Shown here piece after piece: positions 42,382-51,590 of a stretch of DNA of 64,000 nucleotides. The number at the start of each line of letters is the position of its first letter. Position 1 is the first letter of the stretch. Under the pieces are notes generated by a model. That model had not been told where the DNA came from. It did not search any database and worked only from the letters and a program-made list of their open reading frames with translations. The DNA lies in the NCBI GenBank assembly GCA_020638795.1, contig JACKHW010000005.1:62001-126000 (forward strand). The letters are read 5' to 3'. The stretch comes from Planctomycetota bacterium. Lineage in GTDB: Bacteria > Planctomycetota > UBA1135 > GCA-002748355. Both the position numbers and the translations under genes were made by a program.

Positions 42382-42633
42382 TCAGTTGAGGCGCGTGACC
42401 TGCGCCTTGCCGTCCATCTTGCGTTCTTTCGCGCTCGCGCGCGGTTCGGCGCCGCCGAGGTCGTCGACGAAGATGTCGATCAGGTCGAGCGAACTCTCGA
42501 GCAGGCTCTTCTCGATGACGACTTCGTCACCCTTCGCGAGTTCGAGTTCGTGCTCGAGCAAGCGCGACAGGATCTTCAGTTGCGACAGGTGACGACGGGT
42601 GTACGCGGAACCGCTTTCGACGTTCTTTTCCAT
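42382..42633 (-). CDS. Small helical protein of unknown function
   Basis: An 83-residue protein with no recognised family. ATG 42633 is preceded by a very strong ribosome binding site (GGAGGGG, six bases upstream); an ATG five codons earlier lacks one. The sequence is acidic and helical in the middle (LSQLKILSRLLEHELELAKGDEVVIEKSLLESSLDLIDIFVDDL) and basic at the end. It lies 122 bp upstream of the FtsQ-like gene on the same strand. The region 42634-42857 between it and the divergent helicase gene shows nothing else. Confidence 0.6.
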   Translation of the reverse strand: MEKNVESGSAYTRRHLSQLKILSRLLEHELELAKGDEVVIEKSLLESSLDLIDIFVDDLGGAEPRASAKERKMDGKAQVTRLN

Positions 42634-42857
42634 ACCTTTCCCCTCCATCGCGCGAGAGAGAGCTGGTCCCGCACGATCGATGTTGAACGAGCGACGCGCA
42701 TGGACGAACGCCCCGCGGGAGTCGTGCCCCTGAGGAGTCGTGACGGAGAGAGACGCGTCGTTCCTCCCTGCCGACGCGGCGAAGCATACCGTCCGGCACG
42801 TCCATGCCAACGAAACGTCCGGGCATTCCGTTGCGAATGCGCTAACTTTCGAAGGCG

Positions 42858-44936
42858 ATGCACGACGAGGCGAATCGGAACGCACGCACGTTCAAAGGGT
42901 TGAAGCTCAACGCCTTCCAAACGGCGGCAACGGAGAGCATCGACGCCGGTCATTCCGTTCTGATTTCCGCCCCCACCGGAGCCGGCAAAACCCTCGTCGC
43001 CGAGTACGCGATCGCGCATACGCTGGAAGAGGGACAGCGCGCCATCTACACCGCGCCGATCAAAGCTCTCAGCAACCAGAAGTATCGCGATTTCCGTGAC
43101 GATCCCGATGTCGAAGTCGGGTTGATGACCGGCGACGTCACGCTCAACCCCGATGCGCCGTTGCTCATCATGACGACGGAGATTTTCCGGAACACGATCT
43201 TCGAGGCGCCGGAGCGCTTCCACGACGTCGGGTTCTTGATCTTCGACGAGATCCACTACCTCGACGATCTCGAGCGCGGAACGGTCTGGGAAGAATCGCT
43301 GATCTTCGCTCCGGAGGACATCCGGCTCGTCTGCCTGTCGGCGACGATCCAGAACCTCGACAGTTTCGGTGCGTGGATTCGGAGCGTGCGCAAACAGGAG
43401 ATCGACGTCATCCACGACGAACGACGTCCGGTCCCGCTCGAACACTGGCTGTACCACGGGGCAACGGGCGCCTTTCGCTACTCGGACTGGAAGGCGATGC
43501 AACGCAAGGTCCAGAACCGATCGACTCCGCGTACGCAGAGTCGATCGCCGCGTGGTGCCCGCGGCGGACGCCCGGGACGGGGTCGTTCGCAGCAGCGTGG
43601 AGCCGGACGCCGCGAAGGCACTGGCATCTCACCACACGTCGCGAGTCGCATGCTGCTCGACGACATCGTCGAGGCCGGAACGCTCCCCGTGCTCTACTTC
43701 TGTTTTTCGCGTCGAGAGTGCGAGATCAAGGCGGAACGCAACCGAGAGCGCCAGCTCTTGAAGAAGGCGGAGAGAACACGCCTTGCACGCCTCTTCGAGG
43801 AGATCTGCGAACTGTTCCAACTCGACGTCGATCGCGACCCCGCCTTGCTCGCGATCCGCGAGCGTGCGATGCACGGCATCGGTTTCCATCACGCGGGCAT
43901 GCTGCCAATCCACAAGGAAGTCGTCGAACGACTCTTCACGTCGGGGCTGCTCAAGATGCTTTTCACGACCGAGACATTCGCACTCGGAATCAACATGCCG
44001 GCGCGCGCCGTGTGCTTCGACAGCCTCAAGAAGTTCGACGGCGTGAGTTTCGACTACATGAAGCGGCGGGACTACCTGCAGATGGCTGGGCGCGCGGGGC
44101 GGCAAGGCATCGACGACAGCGGCCTCGTGTACAGCGTGCTCGACGACGAAGCGATGTTCGACGCGCCACTCAAGCGCATTCTGTACGGCGAATCCGAACC
44201 GATCGTCTCGCGCTTCAATCTCTCGTATTCGACGCTCATCAACCTGTATTCGCGCACTGGGCGAAAGCTAGTCGAGGCGTACGAGAAGTCGTTCGCCTGG
44301 TATCAACTCCAGCGCAAGGGAAGCGAGAAGCGCCGCGAAAAACTGCGGCGACTCGCCAAGGCGACCATCCACCACAAGCTCGACCTCCTCGAAGAAGCCG
44401 GCTACCTCGACCCGAGCGAGGGTCTACTTCCTCGCGCACGCATCGCGCGGCAGATCAATGGATACGAGATCCAGATCGCGGAACTGCTCTTCGATGGCAT
44501 CCTCGATGAGCTCGATGCCGACGAGCTTGCCGCGGTCTTCGTCTCGCTCGTCTACGAAGCCAGGCGCGGCGATTCGAGTTTCGGACGACCGAGTGGCAAG
44601 GCAAGGCACATCGCACATCGCGTCGAGACTGCGGTGAGGCGGTTCACGAGCCTCGAGGTGCTCCACGGTTTCGAAGACACGATCAAACTTCCCGACTTCG
44701 GTCTTTGGGACGCGACGCTGGCTTGGTGCGGAGGCGCCGACTTCGAAGATCTCGAAGACGTGACGTCGACGAGCAGCGGCGACATCGTGCGGACCTTCCG
44801 CATGGCGATCCAGATGTTGCGGCAACTCCAACACGCTCTCACACGCGACTACGCACTGCACCAAGAACTCGAAACCGCGCGCATCCGCATGAACCGCGAT
44901 GTCGTGGACGCGAAGCGGCAGCTCGAGCTCGGGTGA
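42858..44936 (+). CDS. Ski2-like DExH helicase with DSHCT-type C-terminus
   Basis: A 692-residue superfamily 2 helicase of the Ski2/Mtr4 kind. Motif I is SAPTGAGKT, Ia is TAPIKALSNQKY, II is DEIH, III is LSATIQN, and VI is QMAGRAGRQG. The large C-terminal helical region (LFDGILDELDADELAAVFVSLVYEARR) matches the DSHCT domain of RNA-exosome helicases. A 37-residue Arg/Gly/Ser-rich insert (about 220-256) sits between the two RecA-like domains, where Ski2/Mtr4 proteins also carry insertions, and may bind RNA. RNA unwinding is the likely role. The gene stands alone. Confidence 0.9.
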   Translation: MHDEANRNARTFKGLKLNAFQTAATESIDAGHSVLISAPTGAGKTLVAEYAIAHTLEEGQRAIYTAPIKALSNQKYRDFRDDPDVEVGLMTGDVTLNPDAPLLIMTTEIFRNTIFEAPERFHDVGFLIFDEIHYLDDLERGTVWEESLIFAPEDIRLVCLSATIQNLDSFGAWIRSVRKQEIDVIHDERRPVPLEHWLYHGATGAFRYSDWKAMQRKVQNRSTPRTQSRSPRGARGGRPGRGRSQQRGAGRREGTGISPHVASRMLLDDIVEAGTLPVLYFCFSRRECEIKAERNRERQLLKKAERTRLARLFEEICELFQLDVDRDPALLAIRERAMHGIGFHHAGMLPIHKEVVERLFTSGLLKMLFTTETFALGINMPARAVCFDSLKKFDGVSFDYMKRRDYLQMAGRAGRQGIDDSGLVYSVLDDEAMFDAPLKRILYGESEPIVSRFNLSYSTLINLYSRTGRKLVEAYEKSFAWYQLQRKGSEKRREKLRRLAKATIHHKLDLLEEAGYLDPSEGLLPRARIARQINGYEIQIAELLFDGILDELDADELAAVFVSLVYEARRGDSSFGRPSGKARHIAHRVETAVRRFTSLEVLHGFEDTIKLPDFGLWDATLAWCGGADFEDLEDVTSTSSGDIVRTFRMAIQMLRQLQHALTRDYALHQELETARIRMNRDVVDAKRQLELG

Positions 44937-44945
44937 AGCGCCGCT

Positions 44946-47753
44946 TCATCCCCCCACGCGGATCGCGACACCATTCGTGAACGTCATGCCGAGCGCATTC
45001 GCTTTGGGATCGAAGCCCGCGACTTGGGAGAAGAGTTCGGCGCCGATGATCGAACGGTCGCTCGGGACCGTGAGACCGATACAGCCGTGACCGGCTGCGC
45101 TCGCGACGAGCGCGACATTGAGGTCGAGGCCGGTCCAGAGCCAGCAGCCAGGCGCGTTGAACAGCGTCATGTCGAACGGGAGCGGCACACTGTTCCAAGA
45201 CGTTCGCGAGAAGCCGAAGAACTCGACGACGAGCGTGTTGCTCGGGAAATCCGCGAACTCGAGCGAATAGTGGCGAGACACGTTCGGCGTCCCGACTCCC
45301 CAGTGCACTGGAGCCAGAGTTCGCACGAGCGAACTCGTCGTGAGCGCGATCACGGGACCGTATTGCGTGAAGAGCGATCCCACGGTCGCGTTGGCCGTCA
45401 AGGAGTGGACCATGGCGAGCCCACTGCTCTCGGCGTTCGTGCTGTCGACTGCATCGACGTACTGATAGACGCGATTCACCTCGCCGGCGATCGTCGCGTC
45501 GAACAAGAGGTGTTGCGTGGCGCTCGCGACGTAGCGGAACGGACGATCGAAGGGCACGTGCACGTCGAACGCACGTGGGTCGCTGTTGCCCTGGACCTGG
45601 TTGGGCAGTTTCAAACGCCGCCGCGTGAAGACGACTTGCGCCGATTTGACGTTGGAAGCGAACTGCGTCGACGCGTACCGCGCCGCATGGGGTGCGTAAC
45701 CCATCGAGACTTCGATCTCGACCGAATGGTCCCGAATCGTCGTCGTCGGCGCACGCTCATCGAGACGAAATGCGAGACCATCCGCCGCGAACGACGCCGG
45801 CAACAGAGAGGCGTCGATCAGGCATTGCGTTCTCTGCGCCAAGTTGCTCGTGAAGTACCGACAGCTCGACGATTGCATGGACGTGGCAGCCGACGGCGGG
45901 ATGACGAAGCTCACGTCCTGATCGGCTCGTGTGCCAAGGCAACTCTTGCCGTAGGTCGTCATGCTCCCCTCGGTGTAGGGCAAGTCGGTCGTCGTGACGG
46001 CGATCGCGAATGGCACGGTCGCGACCTCGAGCGACTTCGCGGTCACGCGCACCTCGAGCGTCTCGTCCCGAGGTGCTCGAAAACGCACCACTTCGACATT
46101 GCACTCCGCCTCGTCGCTGCTCGCCAGCAACTGACTCCCGGACCAGACCTCCAGGGACAAGTCGCTGAACGCGAGGCGCGTCGTATCGAGTCTGTTCCAG
46201 ACGAGAGCGATCGACCACGTTTCGTTCATCGCAGTCTTGAGGGCGACGGACGACACCTTGTTGACGGCATCGAGCTTCGCCGAACTGACGATGGAAGAGA
46301 CGCCGTTGGCCGCATCGAGCAGGGAGTCTTCACGAAGATAGCCGAGGCCATATGCGTCGCGCGTGTCGAACGGCGGTGTGGTGTTGAACGAACTGATGTC
46401 TTCGAGCGTCGCGAGGATCAAGGCCTTGGTCTCGAGCGCCGTCAGCGTCGATCTGTGCGCACGCAGCCACGTCGCCGCGCCAGCGACTTGTGCCGCGGCG
46501 AGCGATGTCCCCGAGTCCTTGAGGTCGGAGTTCTCGGCGTCGGCGAGCGGGCCGACGATATCGACACCGTTGGCCACCATGAGCGGATAGATCCCCTTGG
46601 GCAAAGTCGCGAGCGGACCACGTGTCGACGACGGCCACACCGTGCGAAGACCTTGCCCGTGGACCGCGCCAACGGGGATTCCATTGATGGCCGCCTGACT
46701 CGCCCTGCTCGAGGCGCCTCCGTTGCCGGCAGCGACGACGATGAGGAGATCTTGAATGTCGGCTGCGCGATCGAGAGCGACCTGGGTCGGATGCATCGGG
46801 TCCGGTGATCCCGCGAAGGGAAACAGCACGACCCGAGTACCCAACTGCGCAACATCCGAAATGACGAGCTGCCAACCCTTCAGGATCGATGTGTAGCTCG
46901 CCGCACCGCTCGCATCATCGACGACCGAATAACTCGCGATCGAAGCTCCTGGCGCATGCCCCGGATCAGCGGCAGCAGTGCCCCACAATCCACCGACAGC
47001 AACGCCAGCAGCGAGTGTCCCATGGGTCAACGCGTTCTCCGCAGCGTGCATCCCTGCTTGACGGTTGACGAGTAGACGCGATCCACCGATGCCGGGACCT
47101 GTGACATTGCGAACGTCGCCGCCGAAGAAGAACGTTCGGTGTGGACGACCGTCGTTTCCGTGCGCCGCGTCCACCCCGGTGTCGAGCATCGCGACGACAC
47201 CACCCTTGCCCGTCACCCCTTTCGCCTGCACCAGGTCCGTCGCGTGATTCCGCGCACTCGTCGAATCCTTGATTGGCCACGGGGATACCGAGCTGACGGT
47301 GTTGGGCAGCACCAGGTCGTCGCGCAGCATGCGACGCACCGCCGGATCTCCGCGCAGCCGAGAGGCAACGACTTCATCCGCCTCGACGGCAATCGCCTCG
47401 ACGAGCCAGAACACCTCGACGACCGAAGCCCCGAGAGCTTCGAGGCGCGCGGCGATCGGCGCTCGACTTCGGAGTACGTCGTCTGCGAACCGCTGAGTTG
47501 CGGCCGACTCCGCCCCACTCACGATCACCGAAAAGTCTGGAGCCGCGACCTCGAGTTCGACGATCCATCGCTGGATTCCACGTTGCCGAGTCTCCCGTTC
47601 CGCTCGATGCACGACCGCCGGTGAACACAAACCCACCCCCTCCGATCGCGCAGCGATCGGACTTTGCAAAGTTTGCGGATCGGGTCGACCTTGGGCATAG
47701 CCTGCGGGCAGTGCGAGTGCCAAGCAGAGCAGCCACGGCTGCGGACAGAGCAT
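44946..47753 (-). CDS. Exported subtilisin-like serine protease
   Basis: A 935-residue S8 peptidase. The signal peptide is PWLLCLALALPAGYAQG. The catalytic triad is Asp191 (VAMLDTGVDAAHG), His244 (LTHGTLAAGV) and Ser417 (DSGTSLAAAQVAGA), with oxyanion Asn344 (VAAGNGG). Residues 50-170 look like a propeptide. Beta-rich domains follow the catalytic part, and the final 95 residues are the lineage-type C-terminal domain (VPSDRSIIGAELFSQVAGFDPKANALGM split over its motif positions), shared with the beta-helix and PD40 proteins here. It starts five bases after nadK, at the end of a long same-strand run. Confidence 0.92.
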   Translation of the reverse strand: MLCPQPWLLCLALALPAGYAQGRPDPQTLQSPIAARSEGVGLCSPAVVHRAERETRQRGIQRWIVELEVAAPDFSVIVSGAESAATQRFADDVLRSRAPIAARLEALGASVVEVFWLVEAIAVEADEVVASRLRGDPAVRRMLRDDLVLPNTVSSVSPWPIKDSTSARNHATDLVQAKGVTGKGGVVAMLDTGVDAAHGNDGRPHRTFFFGGDVRNVTGPGIGGSRLLVNRQAGMHAAENALTHGTLAAGVAVGGLWGTAAADPGHAPGASIASYSVVDDASGAASYTSILKGWQLVISDVAQLGTRVVLFPFAGSPDPMHPTQVALDRAADIQDLLIVVAAGNGGASSRASQAAINGIPVGAVHGQGLRTVWPSSTRGPLATLPKGIYPLMVANGVDIVGPLADAENSDLKDSGTSLAAAQVAGAATWLRAHRSTLTALETKALILATLEDISSFNTTPPFDTRDAYGLGYLREDSLLDAANGVSSIVSSAKLDAVNKVSSVALKTAMNETWSIALVWNRLDTTRLAFSDLSLEVWSGSQLLASSDEAECNVEVVRFRAPRDETLEVRVTAKSLEVATVPFAIAVTTTDLPYTEGSMTTYGKSCLGTRADQDVSFVIPPSAATSMQSSSCRYFTSNLAQRTQCLIDASLLPASFAADGLAFRLDERAPTTTIRDHSVEIEVSMGYAPHAARYASTQFASNVKSAQVVFTRRRLKLPNQVQGNSDPRAFDVHVPFDRPFRYVASATQHLLFDATIAGEVNRVYQYVDAVDSTNAESSGLAMVHSLTANATVGSLFTQYGPVIALTTSSLVRTLAPVHWGVGTPNVSRHYSLEFADFPSNTLVVEFFGFSRTSWNSVPLPFDMTLFNAPGCWLWTGLDLNVALVASAAGHGCIGLTVPSDRSIIGAELFSQVAGFDPKANALGMTFTNGVAIRVGG

Positions 47754-47758
47754 CGACC

Positions 47759-48634
47759 TCAGTCTATCCGAGATTGCTGGGCTGGATTGCCCTTGGGCAC
47801 GTCCGAATAGCGCGGCGAACCGGCCCATCCGAACTTCTGACACAGGATGTCGAAAAAGTCACCCGGCTCGGGCGTCAGGAGCCGGAAGCGCTCCCTGGAG
47901 CGGCGGATGCGAATGCGATCCCCCTTCTCGACTTCGAAGTCGACCTGGCCATCGAAGGTCAACTTGCCAGTGCCCCCGCTGATTTGGAGTTCGATCTCAC
48001 GGTCGGATCGCACGACCAGGGGTCGTAGCGGCAGCGCATGTGCGGCGAGAGGGGTCAGCACCAGCGCCTCGACGTCCGGTGCGACGACGGGCCCACCTGC
48101 CGAGAGCGAATATGCGGTCGACCCGACCGGCGTCGCCAAGATGACACCATCCCCCACGTAGCTCGTCACGAACCGGCCACCGACGAACACGTCGACTTCC
48201 ACCATCCGCCTCGCGTCCCCGCGCTGAATGACGACGTCATTGAGCACGTGGATCGTGGCCATGCCCTCGACCGGCTGACACTCGAGGAGCATGCGTGTCT
48301 CTTCTTCGAGTTCGCCTTCCATGGCGGCGGTCAATGCACTCTCGAGTTGGTCCTGGCCGACTTCCGCGAGAAACCCGAGCTTGCCCAGATTGATCCCGAG
48401 CGTCGGACGTTGCTTCGTTCCCATGCGTCGCGCCGCCGACAGAATGCTCCCGTCGCCGCCGAGAACGACGAGGAGGTCGACCTCGACTTCGATCGGCGCA
48501 TCGCGCCGCAACAACACGTCGACGAGCGCACCCCGAGGTTCGAGGATCGTACGTACACGCGGAAGGACATCGGCTACGTCCCCCTTGCTCTCGTCTCCGA
48601 GGACGAGGACACGACGGATCCGCTCGGGTGTCAA
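47759..48634 (-). CDS. nadK: NAD kinase
   Basis: Phosphorylates NAD to NADP. The GGDGSILSAARR motif (LLVVLGGDGSIL), the NE/D loop equivalent NDVVIQRG, and GDGVILATPVGSTAYSLSAGGPVVAP are all diagnostic. LPLRPLVVRSDREIEL and FDGQ complete the family pattern. The start is a TTG at 48632-48634 overlapping the dxs stop (TTGA), giving 291 residues, the usual length. The NADP made supports the dxs/MEP pathway reductions. It is closely followed by the subtilase gene. Confidence 0.92.
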   Translation of the reverse strand: MTPERIRRVLVLGDESKGDVADVLPRVRTILEPRGALVDVLLRRDAPIEVEVDLLVVLGGDGSILSAARRMGTKQRPTLGINLGKLGFLAEVGQDQLESALTAAMEGELEEETRMLLECQPVEGMATIHVLNDVVIQRGDARRMVEVDVFVGGRFVTSYVGDGVILATPVGSTAYSLSAGGPVVAPDVEALVLTPLAAHALPLRPLVVRSDREIELQISGGTGKLTFDGQVDFEVEKGDRIRIRRSRERFRLLTPEPGDFFDILCQKFGWAGSPRYSDVPKGNPAQQSRID

Positions 48635-50583
48635 ACGCCGCGGGCGACGAAGCGAGCGCCGCCTCGTTCGAGGGCATCGAGCTCTTCCCGGACGGCACGC
48701 ACGATCCCGTCCGTATCGAGCCCGAGAGCAGCGAGGATCTGGGGACGACTCGCGTGCTCGTGCACTTCGTCGGAAATCGCGAGGACGCGCACGCGTGGCA
48801 TCTTGCCTGCTGGCAGCTCGTGCAACGTATCGACGAAGATCGAACCGAACCCGCCATGTCGCACATGGTCCTCGACCGTGACGATCACGTCGAATCGACT
48901 TCGCAAGTCGCGAACTAGCTCTCGATCGAACGGCTTCGCGAAGCGCGCGTTGACGACTTCGCACTCGATTCCATCCGCGGCGAGTCGCGTCGCGGCGGCG
49001 AGTGCGTATTCGACGAGACCACCATACGCCACGATTGCGATCGCCTCTCCGTGCCGCATCGTCTCCGCCTTGCCGAGTTCGATCGGTGGTCGCGTTTCGG
49101 CACTTTCGCCGGCAGGCGCGCTGCCGCGTGGATATCGAATGGCGCTAGGACCTTTGAGCGCGAGGGCGAAGTCGAGCATCATGCCGAGTTCGATACCATC
49201 ACGCGGAGCCATCATCACGACGCCGGGAAACGCTCCGAGGAACGCGATGTCATAGATCCCGTTGTGGGTCGCGCCGTCCTCGCCGACGACGCCGGCACGA
49301 TCGAGCGCGAACACGACCGGTAGCTTCTGCAGAACGACCTCTTGGAACACCTGGTCGTACCCACGCTGCAAGAACGTCGAGTAGATCGCCGCAACGGGAC
49401 GCGATCCCGCCGTCGCAAGCCCCGACGCGAACGCGACGCAGTGCTGTTCGGCGATGCCGCAATCGAGTGCGCGCTGCGGGAACTTCTCGAAGAACTTCAC
49501 GAGACCCGTGCCCTCCGGCATCGCGGCCGTGAGCGCGACGATGCGCTCGTCGCGAGACGCCAAATCCATCAGCGCGTCCGCGAACCATTCCGTCCACGCG
49601 CGAGCAGCGACCTTCGGCTGCGCCGGAATCACCACCGTCGGTTCGGTCCCGGCGGTCTTCGGGGCCGGAGCGGGCTTGGCCGCGTGTGCGCGATCGGGTC
49701 GCGTCTCCGAGCCCGGGACCCCCTTGCCCTTCTGTGTGCGCACGTGGAGCAGGACGACGCCTTCGAGTTCGCGAACGTGCTCGAGCGTGTCGAGCAGCTC
49801 GCTCGTGTCATGACCGTCGATCGGCCCGTAGTAATGCGTGCCGAGCGCCTCGAAGAGCTGGGTCGGCGAGATCGTCGACTGCGCGATCTTGAGGAGTTGC
49901 TCGAGGCTCTCTTCGACCTTCTCCCCGATCACCGGCATCTTCTGGAGGAGCTGGTGCAACGTCTTCTTCGCATGGCGGTAGATCGGACCGCTGCGGACCT
50001 TCGTCAGGTATGACGACAGCGCGCCGACGGTCTTGGCGATCGACCAGTGGTTGTCGTTGAGGATGACGATGAGCTTCTTGCCGAGGGAGCCGCCGTGGTT
50101 CATCGCTTCGAAGGCGACACCGCATCCGAACGCCGCGTCCCCGACGAGCGCGACGACATGACGGTCACGGCCGCGAAGCGAGTCCCCGTATTTGATCCCG
50201 AGCGCGGTCGAGATCGCCGTACCCGCGTGCCCCATCGTGTAGGCGTCGTAGGGCGACTCGAACCTGTTCGTGAATCCCGACAAGCCGTCCTTCTGCCTCA
50301 GGCTCGGCATGCGGGCCTTGCGCCCCGTGAGGATCTTGTGCGGATAGCACTGGTGGCCAACGTCGAAGACGAGGCGATCCTCGCGGAAGTCGAACAGGTA
50401 GTGGAGCGCGACGGTGAGTTCGACGACCCCCATGCCCGAACCGAGATGCCCGCCGGTCTTGCTGACCGTCTCGAGAATGAACTCCCGCATCTCCTCGCAC
50501 AGTTGCGGCAGTTGTTCGCGAGAGAGGTTCTTGAGGTCCTCGGGCCAATCCACGCGATCGAGAAGAGTCTTTGCTTCGGTCAT
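48631..50583 (-). CDS. dxs: 1-deoxy-D-xylulose-5-phosphate synthase
   Basis: Entry enzyme of the MEP isoprenoid pathway; condenses pyruvate and glyceraldehyde 3-phosphate using thiamine diphosphate. The protein has 650 residues, with GGHLGSGMGVVELTVALHYLF, DVGHQCYPHKILTGR, and the cofactor motif VGDAAFGCGVAFEAMNHGG (GDA where many have GDG, a common variant). Others are YYGPIDGHD, FPQRALDCGIAEQH and DRAGVVGEDGATHNG. A Pro/Ala-rich linker separates the first and second domains. It lies 79 bp after ispA and overlaps nadK by four bases, so ispA-dxs-nadK form an operon. Confidence 0.97.
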   Translation of the reverse strand: MTEAKTLLDRVDWPEDLKNLSREQLPQLCEEMREFILETVSKTGGHLGSGMGVVELTVALHYLFDFREDRLVFDVGHQCYPHKILTGRKARMPSLRQKDGLSGFTNRFESPYDAYTMGHAGTAISTALGIKYGDSLRGRDRHVVALVGDAAFGCGVAFEAMNHGGSLGKKLIVILNDNHWSIAKTVGALSSYLTKVRSGPIYRHAKKTLHQLLQKMPVIGEKVEESLEQLLKIAQSTISPTQLFEALGTHYYGPIDGHDTSELLDTLEHVRELEGVVLLHVRTQKGKGVPGSETRPDRAHAAKPAPAPKTAGTEPTVVIPAQPKVAARAWTEWFADALMDLASRDERIVALTAAMPEGTGLVKFFEKFPQRALDCGIAEQHCVAFASGLATAGSRPVAAIYSTFLQRGYDQVFQEVVLQKLPVVFALDRAGVVGEDGATHNGIYDIAFLGAFPGVVMMAPRDGIELGMMLDFALALKGPSAIRYPRGSAPAGESAETRPPIELGKAETMRHGEAIAIVAYGGLVEYALAAATRLAADGIECEVVNARFAKPFDRELVRDLRSRFDVIVTVEDHVRHGGFGSIFVDTLHELPAGKMPRVRVLAISDEVHEHASRPQILAALGLDTDGIVRAVREELDALERGGARFVARGV

Positions 50584-50662
50584 CGGTTGGGTCTCTCGGG
50601 CGGACGTGCCGCCAAGCGTTCGTCTCCGGGGCGCACCGACCCGTATGGATCCGGCGGTGGGT

Positions 50663-51562
50663 TCACAGATGGCGCGCGACGACGAACTCCGCTAGATCGT
50701 CGAGGAACTCGAGCGATGTTTCCACCCCTTTGACGCCTCCGAGGCGAGAACGGGCGCTCGCGACGAGTTCGGACGCTGCCTTGCGGCTCGCCTCGAGCCC
50801 CACGCATGCCGGCCACGTCGCCTTTCCTGCCTCTTTGTCCTTGCCCGCCGTCTTCCCCAATACCGCCGAACTCTGGGTCTCGTCGAGGCAATCGTCGACG
50901 ATCTGGAACGCCAGCCCGAGTTCGTGTCCAAACGCGCGCAGCGCCGCCTGATCCGCCCCGTTCGCGCCACCGAGGACGGCCCCGATCTCGACGGAAGCGC
51001 GAATCAATGCCGCGGTCTTCAGCTCGTGAATCGCGCGCACGATGTCGAGGCTCGGCGTGGTGCGCTCGGCCTCCAGATCCCGCTGCTGGCCACCGACCAT
51101 GCCGCAGACACCGGCCGCTTCGGCGAGGATGCGAGCCGCTTCGAGCCGCGATGCGGCCGACGTGGGGCCGGATACGACGAGTTCGAACGCGAGTGCCTGC
51201 AGACCGTCCCCCGCGAGCACCGCCGTCGCGTCGTCCCAGACCTTGTGCACGGTCGGTCGACCTCGTCGCAGATCATCGTCGTCCATGCACGGCAGGTCGT
51301 CGTGCACGAGCGAATAGACGTGAATGCACTCGAGCGCGAGCGCTCCGGGCCAAGCTCCCTCCTCGTCGGGGTCGAACACAGCCGCCGCACCGAGCACGAG
51401 AGCGGGTCGCAGCCGCTTCCCACCACCGAGGGCGGCATGGGCGATGGCTTCGAGCAACGTCGCCGGAGCGCTCTCTTTCGAAGCGAGTGCGGCTCGGAAG
51501 CGCGTCTCGACCTCGGCAGCGATTCGGCCCAAGCGGCGTTCGAGCCGCGTCGCGGAGTCCAT
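50663..51562 (-). CDS. ispA: Polyprenyl (farnesyl/geranyl) diphosphate synthase
   Basis: A short-chain prenyltransferase of 299 residues. The first Asp-rich motif is DDLPCMDDDDLRRGRPT and the second is QIVDDCLDET; GGGKRLRPALVLGAA is the conserved N-terminal substrate motif, and HDLPxMD-type spacing places it in the FPP/GPP group. It builds C10-C20 prenyl diphosphates from IPP and DMAPP for carotenoids, quinones and undecaprenyl carriers. ispA-dxs adjacency is typical of bacteria. The product chain length cannot be fixed by eye. Confidence 0.94.
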   Translation of the reverse strand: MDSATRLERRLGRIAAEVETRFRAALASKESAPATLLEAIAHAALGGGKRLRPALVLGAAAVFDPDEEGAWPGALALECIHVYSLVHDDLPCMDDDDLRRGRPTVHKVWDDATAVLAGDGLQALAFELVVSGPTSAASRLEAARILAEAAGVCGMVGGQQRDLEAERTTPSLDIVRAIHELKTAALIRASVEIGAVLGGANGADQAALRAFGHELGLAFQIVDDCLDETQSSAVLGKTAGKDKEAGKATWPACVGLEASRKAASELVASARSRLGGVKGVETSLEFLDDLAEFVVARHL

Positions 51563-51590
51563 ATTGTCGTTCTACAGCCTGGCGCCGCGC

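Noticed and set aside
45024..46808. A 594-codon plus-strand frame opposite the subtilase gene.
   Set aside because: Arg/Glu/His-rich shadow translation with no motifs, while the minus strand has an intact catalytic triad.
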